Source: Procambarus clarkii (taxonomy: Eukaryota; Arthropoda; Malacostraca; Decapoda; Cambaridae). Taken from it: a stretch of 64,000 nucleotides of DNA. Under the pieces are notes generated by a model, which worked only from the letters and a program-made list of their open reading frames with translations, searched no databases and was not told the origin of the DNA. The position numbers and the translations under genes are program-made. Of this stretch, positions 43,048 through 51,538 are shown one piece after another; the first letter of the stretch is position 1; every line of letters starts with the position of its first letter. Location of the stretch: assembly GCF_040958095.1 (NCBI RefSeq), contig NC_091198.1:31089495-31153494 (forward strand), in the 5' to 3' direction.

Positions 43048-43305
43048 TAAGGGGGCCTCGTAGCCTGGTGGATAGCGCGCAGGACTCGTAATTCTGTGGC
43101 GCGGGTTCGATTCCCGCACGAGGCAGAAACAAATGGGCAAAGTTTCTTTCACCCTGAATGCCCCTGTTACCTAGCAGTAAATAGGTACCTGGGAGTTAGT
43201 CAGCTGTCACGGGCTGCTTCCTGGGGGTGGAGGCCTGGTCGAGGACCGGGCCGCGGGGACACTAAAGCCCCCGAAATCATCTCAAGATAGACTCAAGAAG
43301 AAGAT
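43048..43305 (+). mobile_element. tRNA-derived SINE (decapod type)
   Basis: A 258-bp element with a tRNA-like head, a conserved body ('GGTCGAGGACCGGGCCGCGG') and a short purine-rich tail, flanked by AGACAT at 43042-43047 and 43306-43311. It is much GC-richer than its surroundings. I recognise the body from decapod crustacean genomes. Confidence 0.88.
43055..43125 (+). tRNA. tRNA-Thr(CGT)-like head of the SINE
   Basis: It folds as a cloverleaf: acceptor GCCTCGT/ACGAGGC, anticodon loop CTCGTAA with anticodon CGT, and T arm GCGGG-TTCGATT-CCCGC. The A box (TGGTGGATAGC) and B box (GGTTCGATTCC) are intact, so RNA polymerase III could transcribe it. It is part of the SINE, not a free tRNA gene. Confidence 0.75.
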
Positions 43306-43720
43306 AGACATGTAAGCAACATATTTACATCTTGTAAATAATTACAATAAATATAATATGGATATTTAGTCTGAATATGTATCCGGAACATTTCTCGTAC
43401 TTTTGTTCCATATATAAATGTTAATTTTCTGAAAAAATAAAGGTCACCACAAAGAAGTGCTTCTATATTTGCTTTAAAATTTTGAATATTAGTTTTATTA
43501 GAAAATGCTAAGAGATTTGGATTAATGATTTTTTTAATATTTTCATCTTTAATAATAATATCATTAAAATTATCTAAAATCTTCTTTATAATAGTTGTAT
43601 CATTTATATCTTGAATTTGTCCATATAATTTACCTATAAGAAGCAATAATAATTGATCCAAGGTATTAATAATTTTAGTTTCTTCCTGTTTATTCATTTT
43701 TTATTTGAAATCACATTACT

Positions 43721-44407
43721 TTAAGTTTTACAATATACAATTTTTTCAGTAATATATACCATATCTTTTTCAAGAACTGTTTTTGAATGGTTACGAAGAA
43801 ATGGAATAAAATCAAAGAACTGAGCAGCATTTTCTTCGTTAACAAATTTTTCAAAATTCGAAGGTGTAATAACATCACTGAAACCTAGTATTTGATGTTT
43901 TCTGTATGGAGCCTGACTTATTAGTTGACGCATTTGTGAAACTGTCAGAAATACTTGACCAACATATATACGATTGAGCTGTAAATCTTCAGACCTAATC
44001 CACATTGTATAATCCAAATTTGGAGTTAACATATTACCTAGGGCAAAACTCCCCGATATATGGCTAATATCACCTAATTTTTTTTTAAATTCTTGATAAT
44101 ATCTGTTAACACCTGTATCACCCATGAGGTAATGTCCTAATACATACTGAGGCGAGCAAGATCAAAAATGTTTATCAAATTTTTCAATAATAGCAACATT
44201 ACTTCCTAATTTAGATGTGTATTCTTTTACATATGTGATAAACTTATATAACTTTGAATCATAAACTAACGGAAATTCTTCCAAATCCCTATTTTTTTAA
44301 TTTCCAATATTTTGGGGATTGTATAAATGTAACAAATGGGTATTGACATTTTGATGTTTCTGTGCCTCGTGTAATTTTAAAATATCACACTTTGATAAAC
44401 TGATCAT
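43721..44407 (-). pseudogene. virus-like gene with two in-frame stops
   Basis: From an ATG at 44407 the minus frame stays open to 43721 for about 228 codons except for a TAA near 44295 and a TGA near 44160. The C-terminal 134 codons alone form an open frame starting MGDTGVN. No domain is recognised. The even composition through both stops supports a single decayed gene. Confidence 0.6.
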
Positions 44408-44443
44408 TGTCTTATTTGATCTTATTATTTTTATATTTGAAAT

Positions 44444-44929
44444 ATGAAAGTGTTACCACCTCCTCCAGCCTTTGGGTCATCTAATCTCACCACCTCACAG
44501 TCGATATTAGGGAATCCAAAGACGTTTTTAAAAATTACAAAACATGATGAAAATGTAACTAAAATATTTGAAAAACTTTTCCAAGATAATGAATTGAAAA
44601 TAAAGGAGGGTATTGAACATTTATCTACAACTATGATTCAAACTTCGTTGGAACACGTCCGTATTATTAGTCCACCTAGTACAGTGCAATGGGATATAGA
44701 GAGTGTGAGATGTGCTATGAATAAAAACAATTGTCCTACACATGAGAGAGAGAATGGAGAAAATAAAGAGGGATTACAGTTAACTCCACGAGAAGCTCAA
44801 ATGGTATTATCAGATATATCATCATGTAATGCTAATGATAATGATAATATATTTTATCAATTATTTTTAAAAAGTCTTACCTCTCCAGATTTACCATCGC
44901 GAAGAATAGTCACTAGACTAAATATTTAA
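44444..44929 (+). CDS. unknown virus-like protein, 161 aa
   Basis: Intact frame opening MKVLPPPPAFGSS. It contains a helical middle (about 40-75) and acidic/Asn-rich parts. It diverges from the gene at 44407 with a spacer of only 36 bases and is followed after 11 bases by the next ATG. I recognise no domain. Confidence 0.55.
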   Translation: MKVLPPPPAFGSSNLTTSQSILGNPKTFLKITKHDENVTKIFEKLFQDNELKIKEGIEHLSTTMIQTSLEHVRIISPPSTVQWDIESVRCAMNKNNCPTHERENGENKEGLQLTPREAQMVLSDISSCNANDNDNIFYQLFLKSLTSPDLPSRRIVTRLNI

Positions 44930-44940
44930 TTATACAAAAA

Positions 44941-45492
44941 ATGTGTATGTATTATGATATTTTATTTTTCGTTATTCTTACTATTATTATTTGGTTTTAT
45001 TTATTTATATATTTTTCACCAAATCAGATTGAAGTAAGTAAAAATCTGATACTAAACAATAAAAGAAAGACAATAGAAAAAGAATCTTTACCACTCATAC
45101 CATACTCTATGGCTGTATATAAACATAATAATAAAAATACTAAAAATGAACGTGAAAATGTCTTTGTTCATATTATGCCTCAAAATTATCATTTTTTCGT
45201 AAAACAAGGCCAACTCATCTACCATCCTACTTTCCCCCCAAAGAATAATATATGTTGTACATTATCAGAATTTCCTGAAATAGCATATGTTTTTTCTGTG
45301 GAAGAATCAACTACTTCTTTAACTATTCCCCAAAAAACAAAAATGTGTCGCCAACCTCTTGAGTATTTAAAAAGTAACATATATACACTAATGACATATC
45401 GTTTACAGACACACCATTTAAAAAATCCACTAAAACTTCTCCATCATCTCGCACTCACAAGACGTAAAAAATTAATAAAAAATGATAACTAA
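44941..45492 (+). CDS. N-terminally anchored membrane protein, virus-like
   Basis: 183 codons. An almost pure hydrophobic/aromatic segment at residues 5-25 (ILFFVILTIIIWFYLFIYF) gives a signal anchor, followed by a basic polar domain with a Cys pair and a Lys-rich C-terminus. Its stop overlaps the start of the RING gene by 11 bases. This layout is typical of envelope-associated proteins in nuclear arthropod viruses, which is an inference. Confidence 0.6.
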   Translation: MCMYYDILFFVILTIIIWFYLFIYFSPNQIEVSKNLILNNKRKTIEKESLPLIPYSMAVYKHNNKNTKNERENVFVHIMPQNYHFFVKQGQLIYHPTFPPKNNICCTLSEFPEIAYVFSVEESTTSLTIPQKTKMCRQPLEYLKSNIYTLMTYRLQTHHLKNPLKLLHHLALTRRKKLIKNDN

Positions 45493-45973
45493 AGGAGAAA
45501 ATATTTATTTACTTTATTTACAAGATCCCAAAAGAAATCGACATTATCTTAAACGAAAACGAAAAAGAAAAAAACGTAATAAGGATAAAAAAAGATCATC
45601 ATTACAAATATACAGTAAATTCCATGAATTATCTGACATCAATAATTGTTATGTTGATAATAAAAACTTGGTAGAAGCTGAAGTATATATTTTATGGAAT
45701 TATGATCACATCACTATAAAAAATGAAGACCAGGAAGACTGTTATCTCCAACAGCAAAATCTTCCAGAAGCTTTAGCCATATATTCCAAATATGTCCGCT
45801 TTACTTGTCCAATTTGTTTAAATGAAAATAGCGATAAAGATCTTATAATGTTACATTGTGGGCATGGTATATGTATTTCTTGTTACCAGACGGATAACTT
45901 TGACAAGTTATTTTGTGCCATATGTCGATGTTATAATCCACAAGTTTTAAAGGGTATTGGTTCCTTTCAATAA
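45482..45973 (+). CDS. RING-type zinc-finger protein, virus-like (second copy type)
   Basis: 163 codons. A very basic N-terminal part (KRKRKRKKRNK, about 22-35) may act as a nuclear signal. The C-terminal RING reads CPICLNENSDKDLIMLHCGHGICISCY followed by CAICRCY, a complete C3HC4 set with normal spacing, at residues ~114-155. Likely an E3 ubiquitin ligase. It is unrelated in its flanks to the RING protein at 21.4 kb. The frame is intact. Confidence 0.7.
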   Translation: MITKGENIYLLYLQDPKRNRHYLKRKRKRKKRNKDKKRSSLQIYSKFHELSDINNCYVDNKNLVEAEVYILWNYDHITIKNEDQEDCYLQQQNLPEALAIYSKYVRFTCPICLNENSDKDLIMLHCGHGICISCYQTDNFDKLFCAICRCYNPQVLKGIGSFQ

Positions 45974-46069
45974 TTGTTTAAATATTTCCAAGTGGCTGTA
46001 TACTGAAAACTTGGTATAGATATAGCTTTTACGAAATTGGGAAAGTTGTTGATTAAAAAATTTTCCTCT

Positions 46070-46240
46070 TTAAATATGATTTTTTAAAATACATACTACA
46101 CTAATACTATTATCTTCGACCGATATAATAACATATGTTTTTCCAATTGATTTAATAAATAGTATAGCTACTAATAAAATTTCTCCAATTTCCTGAGAAA
46201 CATTTATTTTTAAAATACCGTTACTGGTGATACTCAACAT
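46070..46240 (-). CDS. small ORF, 56 aa, unrecognised
   Basis: A minus-strand frame from ATG 46240 to TAA 46070 begins MLSITSNGILK and has alternating hydrophobic strands. It starts 12 bases after the stop of the minus-strand gene at 46253 and fills the only gap in this dense stretch, which is the main support. Confidence 0.4.
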   Translation of the reverse strand: MLSITSNGILKINVSQEIGEILLVAILFIKSIGKTYVIISVEDNSISVVCILKNHI

Positions 46241-46252
46241 ATTTGTATCACT

Positions 46253-46534
46253 TTAATTTAAATTGATTACAGATATTGTTTGTAATGAGGATAAATTTGG
46301 TTGTGTTACCACATTCTGTTGAAATTTTAATCTACCCTCAGGTGCTACAGGGGGGGATGAGAATAAGAGAAAACATTCTTCTTCCAGATTGGGAACTTTT
46401 TTCCATAAATTAGGTATAATCTGAGTGTTTAGTACATTCATGAAGTTTGAATTCTTTATTAGTGTTTCCTCGCTCGCAAATTTCATTAGTAATTGACGCA
46501 TCCAATAAGAACTTGGCATCTTGAATGTAGACAC
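46253..46534 (-). CDS. unknown virus-like protein (93 aa), probably C-terminal part of a split gene
   Basis: Overlaps the upstream frame at 46410-46679 in another register. It continues helical protein sequence (MRQLLMKFAS...) with a Pro-rich loop, whereas the overlapping part of the other frame looks random. A single base shift around 46510-46530 would join the two. Confidence 0.45.
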   Translation of the reverse strand: MSTFKMPSSYWMRQLLMKFASEETLIKNSNFMNVLNTQIIPNLWKKVPNLEEECFLLFSSPPVAPEGRLKFQQNVVTQPNLSSLQTISVINLN

Positions 46535-46679
46535 TAATTGTGGCTGTTGACAAACACTTGGGGCAATATTTATACTCGATGGGAATATTAAGAATCCAAC
46601 AGAAAAATCCTGAACATTGTAAACAATAGTAAATTTTTGTATTAGATATATCCAACATTATATTTTTTATATAATACAA
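46410..46679 (-). CDS. zinc-ribbon-like N-terminal fragment, virus-like
   Basis: 89 codons starting MYYIKNIM. CLQC and, 18 residues later, CPKC form a four-Cys zinc site. After about residue 50 the sequence loses protein-like character, which fits a frameshift into the 46253-46534 frame. It diverges from the plus-strand gene at 46692 with only 12 bases between the starts. Confidence 0.45.
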   Translation of the reverse strand: MYYIKNIMLDISNTKIYYCLQCSGFFCWILNIPIEYKYCPKCLSTATISVYIQDAKFLLDASITNEICERGNTNKEFKLHECTKHSDYT

Positions 46680-46691
46680 AAAATAACTACA

Positions 46692-47345
46692 ATGAATAGT
46701 AATAACGGCTTACAACATGAAAATAACATACTTTTAGAATTAGATAATTTAATAATTGAACAATATATTGATGAAATTGATAAAATTTATAAAAATTATG
46801 AAAATTTTTGTTCAATATCTCGATTATATTCGTTATGTTCTAAAATTATGAATATATTTAATATAGCCTCTATATTTCTATCTATTTTATTACCATCACA
46901 AAATTATAGTTTAATTTTGAGTTTAGTCGGTATATCATTAAATAGCATATTTAGTATTGATTTGTGTAAAGAAAAACTTCAACAAATTGTATCTGTATAT
47001 TATCTCTATATTATTCCTGATTTAGAAAAGTTTATTTATGATAATATATGCAAAGATATACGACAAATTCGGAATTTTCAACGTGAGATAACTGCTGGGA
47101 AAATTAATAACAAAATTAGTAATATTAACAATAATAATAATCCTAGTCTTTCTTGTTTAGATAAAATTGCTCAAATGAAAGAAATTATAACAAATAATTA
47201 TACAAAATATATGGGTGAAATGTTTTCTGTGCCTGTAAGCTTAACTTATGTAAATTATACAAGTATTATATTGTGCTTCAGCACATATATATTCCTATTC
47301 ATTACTATTCCTCTAATACACATATACTTACCCCCTCTAATATAA
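46692..47345 (+). CDS. multi-pass membrane protein, virus-like
   Basis: 217 codons. Two adjacent hydrophobic segments (about 55-90) and one near the C-terminus (about 190-215) flank a polar Asn/Ile-rich helical region. No domain recognised. The TATA-like run TAAATATATAA at 47352-47362, after its stop, precedes the next gene. Confidence 0.55.
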   Translation: MNSNNGLQHENNILLELDNLIIEQYIDEIDKIYKNYENFCSISRLYSLCSKIMNIFNIASIFLSILLPSQNYSLILSLVGISLNSIFSIDLCKEKLQQIVSVYYLYIIPDLEKFIYDNICKDIRQIRNFQREITAGKINNKISNINNNNNPSLSCLDKIAQMKEIITNNYTKYMGEMFSVPVSLTYVNYTSIILCFSTYIFLFITIPLIHIYLPPLI

Positions 47346-47369
47346 AATTTTTGGTAAATATATAAAAAA

Positions 47370-48899
47370 ATGGATGAACATGTTATTGATCAAATATTTA
47401 GTAAATACCTAAACAAAAGTGATTTGGAATGTATAAAACAGGAATTCAATCGTCCTATTTTTAATCCACGTACCCAACGAGAAATTATAACATATGTCGA
47501 AAATGAAGATGAAGAAACCAATAAACAACAATCTTCTCCTCCTATATCCACACTACAAAGGCGCAAAAAACGTTTATTACTTAACCCATCTAGTTTGAAG
47601 AATTACAAGTGTACGTTTGAAAAATTTGGCCGTTTTAAGCTTCAGCAAGTCGGTCGGGAGGCACCGGTTACACCAGATTTGATAAATATATATAATGTAT
47701 ATTTAAATCGGGATGCCAGTTTAAAATATATGACGCGTCTAACCAACGTTCGAACACTAAACAAGTACATCGTAGGTCCCATTCTTGGACAAGAAATGCG
47801 TCTTCCTCGTACATCTGTTAATTTACGCCGTAACAATAAGCCTATTTTAGATAGCCGTTTGATCGCTCAGACGGTTGCTAGAATATGGAATTTTACTCAG
47901 TCTGAACATGCTTACAAAATTTTACTTATATACCATACAGGTCTTCGAGCCAAAGAAGCCAACAATGTAACTTATCGCAATGTTGTAGATGCATATTACC
48001 CAGCCACTCAGACTGTAGTTTTGCCAGTAGTATATAGTAAACACGGTAAGGATCGCAACATTCCCTTATTAAAAGGAGGGGCTTCCACTTTTTTTATTCA
48101 ATACCTCATTCCCTATGCAAATAAGAAGATGTTACGATTAACTCTACTGAAATATCCTGGGACAAATATAGCTGATCATTTGGATAAACCTATTTTTGAT
48201 TCTAGTTACCAGAGTACACATAAAGTTTTTAAAAGTTATCTTTGGAAAGTTGCTAAAGAAAGAAATCAGAAATTATCCCCTAATGAAGAATATAGTGTTC
48301 AAGAAGATTTAAAAGAGGCAGGTCTCAATTCACTCAGAGCTGATTTTGCTACACGTACTTTTAACAGTCTTTCAAGACAATTAGATAAGAATCATATTTT
48401 ACCTTTTAAAATTATTAGTGAAATTTTAGGACATTCAAACGTTAAGGAATTTTTAAAAAGTTATATTAATCAAGGTGAAATAATCATGGAAGGTGGAAAT
48501 GAAGAAGATGAAGAATTTAGTGGTGAGGGTGGCGTTGGTGAAGTTAACCAATTGCTTACAAATGATGAAAGTATTCACTGGGGTAGCAATGCACGAATGG
48601 CCCTACGACACCGTTATCGTCATATGAATGTAAATACAATCTCTAATTTGGAAGATCACACTTACCCATTAGCATCTAAAGAAGCTTCACCAACCATAAA
48701 TAATAATTCTCTATCAATATCTAATAATAATAATAATATACTTACTAATACAATTACAAATAACCCTATTGATAATATTGGTAAAACTATTACTATTGAT
48801 ACTGCTACGACTAATGCTGCAGTTAATAATATTAATAATAATATTATTAATAATAATGATAATAATAATAATAATAATAATCGAATCGTTTATATATAA
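47370..48899 (+). CDS. tyrosine recombinase / integrase, virus-encoded
   Basis: The 509-codon frame is intact. The catalytic domain shows R193 in HTGLRAKEAN, K224 in the strand hairpin YSKHGKDRN, R323 in NSLRADFATR, H355 in ILGHSN and the nucleophile Y365 in KSYIN. The usual His three residues before the second Arg is Asn320. The N-terminal ~150 residues fit a SAM-like core-binding domain. After Y365 the tail is acidic and then a long Asn-rich run with TM-free low complexity. Such enzymes cut and join DNA through a Tyr-DNA link; in endogenous nimaviruses of decapods they are linked to site preference of integration, and VLF-1/integrase genes occur across nuclear arthropod viruses. Confidence 0.82.
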   Translation: MDEHVIDQIFSKYLNKSDLECIKQEFNRPIFNPRTQREIITYVENEDEETNKQQSSPPISTLQRRKKRLLLNPSSLKNYKCTFEKFGRFKLQQVGREAPVTPDLINIYNVYLNRDASLKYMTRLTNVRTLNKYIVGPILGQEMRLPRTSVNLRRNNKPILDSRLIAQTVARIWNFTQSEHAYKILLIYHTGLRAKEANNVTYRNVVDAYYPATQTVVLPVVYSKHGKDRNIPLLKGGASTFFIQYLIPYANKKMLRLTLLKYPGTNIADHLDKPIFDSSYQSTHKVFKSYLWKVAKERNQKLSPNEEYSVQEDLKEAGLNSLRADFATRTFNSLSRQLDKNHILPFKIISEILGHSNVKEFLKSYINQGEIIMEGGNEEDEEFSGEGGVGEVNQLLTNDESIHWGSNARMALRHRYRHMNVNTISNLEDHTYPLASKEASPTINNNSLSISNNNNNILTNTITNNPIDNIGKTITIDTATTNAAVNNINNNIINNNDNNNNNNNRIVYI

Positions 48900-48965
48900 A
48901 TAAAAAAAATATGTAAATAAATAATTAAATATATATTATATATATAACATGCAATCTTCTAACAT

Positions 48966-48968
<3 letters not shown>

Positions 48969-49030
<62 letters not shown>
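48969..49030. repeat. (AT)n microsatellite
   Basis: About 30 AT units directly upstream of the gene at 49036. Confidence 0.95.
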
Positions 49031-49035
<5 letters not shown>

Positions 49036-49036
<1 letters not shown>

Positions 49037-50101
49037 TGGACAATAATTGTTTATTGTTAGCTTTCAACTACATTAAAAAAAACATCTTATGAACCAAATG
49101 ATAGTTATTATAATCCCCGTCTTTATAAAAATCATATTCTTTATGAAGCTTCTGTTTTAGTAGTAAATATGTCTAATGGTTTTTGTAATGTAGATAAATC
49201 AGCTTTTCATTTCCCTCTTAAAAATATTTATACATCTCTACATTTAAAGGCAGATGAAGATGAAATGATTAGTGATGATGACGAAGATGATTTGAATAAG
49301 TGCCTAGAATTGTTAGTAACCAAGTTTAATGTAAAATATGCTTGGGTTTATGGAATTAATCAAATCCTTTTTAAATTACCGGTATTGCAGTATCTTACTG
49401 TCTTTAATATAAGGAGTTCAACTATCTATAAATTTGGAGACGAAATTAAATTAGATGAATATTCCATACCAAAACCTATACAAGTTTATAATAAACGTAA
49501 TAATTTTCCACCACCTTCACATAGTATAACTAATCTTTGTCACATGCTCTCCAAAAATTTAATTAGAGGATATCAAGATTCTTTGAAGACTATTAATTTT
49601 TATTCAGATAGTAAAAAGAACCCAGATTGTAGACATTTACATTGTCCTTTACATTTCAAAGCCACCAAGAGTAATTCAACGTGTGCATGTTTATCAAATG
49701 AAATAAATCGCCTCATTCTCATGTTTTTATCCGCCAGTCAAGATCTATATTTAACAGAATATATTAAATGCAATCCAAATCACAATGATCGCTTCTGTCA
49801 ATTCATGGCTGGACGTGAAGTTGAATTCAAACTACTAACGCTACTACTCAGTATGATTTATCCCGAAAAATTTCATTGTGACTGTTATAGAAATGAAAAT
49901 GGGATTTATGTGTCAGTAAAACTAATAGATTATCCAAGGAAAAATATAGATAAATATAAATTAATTAAATGGCAAACTAGTCAATTTTCTAAACTTATTA
50001 TGACGGAAAAATCAATCAACCATCAAGATTCTAATTTCATTCAAAATATTATGATATTTTTGGGGTTTGATGAAATATATAATGTACATTTATTACCTTA
50101 G
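49036..50101 (+). pseudogene. virus-like paralogue 1, one-base shift near start
   Basis: An ATG at 49036 begins MDNNCLLLAFNYI, matching the start of the paralogue at 57193, but an A8 run (49075-49082) shifts the frame after 14 codons. The main frame from ATG 49169 is then open for 310 codons. Shared landmarks are NGFCNVDKSAFHFP, YAWVYG, QILFKLPVLQ, HSITNLCHML, TCACLSNEINRL and 'NHQDSNFIQN'. The conserved Cys set (CACL, CQF, CDC) suggests metal binding. Function is unknown. Translation from 49169 may still give most of the protein. Confidence 0.65.
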
Positions 50102-50110
50102 TAAATAAAA

Positions 50111-51082
50111 ATGGAATCTATTGTTAATAGTAATTTATATTTACCTACATCATCTGATGATTACTCAAGAATACTGTCTTCAGATTCAATATCGTCATTA
50201 CCTTTATTTTCACAAATTTCTTTACCACCCGAACCCGAACCTGAACCCGAACCTGAACCTGAACCCGAACCCATACTTGAACTTGAACCCGAACCCATAC
50301 TTGAACCAAGACCTAAACCTAAAATGGAACCAGAATCAAAACTAGAACAACAAAAACCACCAGAACTAACAGATTTGCCATCTCCTAGACCACATTTCCC
50401 CAAAAAGGATAGAGGTAGTTTATACAGTCATGTATTTGATTATAAAGTGAAAAAGAATAATAAAGAATTACAACGATATCTATTGAAAATATACATTCAA
50501 CAAAAATGTTCTCCTAAAAACAATGATGAAATGTCTAAATTTATTTATGAATTTGGTAATCAAAATCTAGAGGATATGGACGATGAGGAATTGAGAAATA
50601 TTATAAATATGATAACTTTGGTACAAAATATATTATCAGATCACTCTTATGTTAAAGATTTCTTTCAATTATTTAAAAATGTTTCTGAACAAATTAAAGA
50701 CATTGTTCTCCAGAAATATCCACAGTATTTATCGTCAATAAACCTGATTTTTAAGCAGATTATAATTAGTTTACAACGCATTGAAAATAACAAGAATGAA
50801 CATGTTGACAAATTATTAATGCTTCTTTCATTAGACATGAAAGATATGAAACACTATCAACCAACTTCTTCTAGTACAATAATAATACATGCCTTGGTTC
50901 AAACTGGAATAAGTTTAATTATGTGTGGTATAATAGAATTTATTAATAATCGGGGTAAGGTTCAGGCAGAATACGATGCCAATCAATTCTTTAATTTAAA
51001 AGAACATGATGAAGAATTAATGGAAAATGTTGAAGACAATGATGATAATCCAATAAGAAAAAGATTCAAACCTTCTTCATAA
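50111..51082 (+). CDS. Pro-Glu repeat membrane protein, virus-like
   Basis: 323 codons, starting nine bases after the previous stop. Residues ~38-75 are PEPEPEPE-type repeats that vary to 'ILEPEP' and 'KPKMEPE'. A helical middle follows and then a single hydrophobic segment near residue 260 (IIIHALVQTGISLIMCGII) with an acidic tail ending in KKRFK-like basic residues. The protein looks like a single-pass membrane or structural protein. The frame is intact. Confidence 0.55.
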   Translation: MESIVNSNLYLPTSSDDYSRILSSDSISSLPLFSQISLPPEPEPEPEPEPEPEPILELEPEPILEPRPKPKMEPESKLEQQKPPELTDLPSPRPHFPKKDRGSLYSHVFDYKVKKNNKELQRYLLKIYIQQKCSPKNNDEMSKFIYEFGNQNLEDMDDEELRNIINMITLVQNILSDHSYVKDFFQLFKNVSEQIKDIVLQKYPQYLSSINLIFKQIIISLQRIENNKNEHVDKLLMLLSLDMKDMKHYQPTSSSTIIIHALVQTGISLIMCGIIEFINNRGKVQAEYDANQFFNLKEHDEELMENVEDNDDNPIRKRFKPSS

Positions 51083-51098
51083 AAAAAATATTTAAACA

Positions 51099-51127
51099 TC
51101 ATATGTGTTCAAACATCAGGTACCTTA
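51099..51127 (-). pseudogene. tiny fragment of gene A
   Basis: On the minus strand this reads FLRYLMFEHI, matching the YFRYLMFEHI motif of gene A copy 5 at 34900-34930, including the flanking 'AGGTACCTGATGTTTGAACA' bases. It marks the edge between viral and other sequence. Confidence 0.6.
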
Positions 51128-51218
51128 GAAAAATCTTACAATACATTATGCCTACTATACAGTCCATCTTGGATGCATCAGTGACAATGAAACAGAAGTG
51201 AAGTGCATGTTGTATGAT

Positions 51219-51270
51219 TATATAAAAGGAGTTGAATATCATCTGGGCCTTCAGTTTATTAGCAGTCAGG
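51219..51270 (+). promoter_or_regulatory. core promoter of the VWA gene
   Basis: TATATAAAAGG at about 51220 is followed ~30 bases later by the initiator TTCAGTTTA. A short upstream exon (ATG at 51309, 13 codons) and a GGTAGGT donor near 51391 with an acceptor CACAACAG at about 51509 suggest an intron before the main frame. Confidence 0.5.
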
Positions 51271-51538
51271 ATGCCCTCCACATCCTCTCCTTAAAGACAA
51301 ACTGACATAATGGAAAATTACTTGGAGAAAGCTGAAACGAACCCCCAAATCTAGAAGTCCAAGTCCCTTTTTAGAAGAGGAAACAATGGATGGTAGGTAA
51401 TAATACGAATATATAGATGTGTATATACATTTTTTACAATATATTTTTTTTTATTTTAATATATGTTTATGTTTTTTTATTTTTATTTTTGGAACAATCT
51501 ACACAACAGTTAATGTTGTCCCCCCCCTCCCGCCTGAA

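Larger units (their letters stand above)
42792..43697 (-). pseudogene. virus-like gene split by a SINE
   Basis: The minus-strand frame starts at 43697 (MNKQEETKI) and runs into the SINE at 43305. On the far side of the SINE, from 43047 to the TGA at 42794-42792, a second stretch of ~85 codons is open in the frame that results when the SINE and one copy of the target duplication are removed. The gene is thus about 210 codons and otherwise undamaged. The protein is helical and Ile/Asn-rich, with no domain I recognise. Without the SINE it would be a normal member of this block. Confidence 0.7.

Noticed and set aside
43096..43290. 64-codon ORF in the SINE
   Set aside because: It lies inside the tRNA-derived SINE body, which is non-coding.
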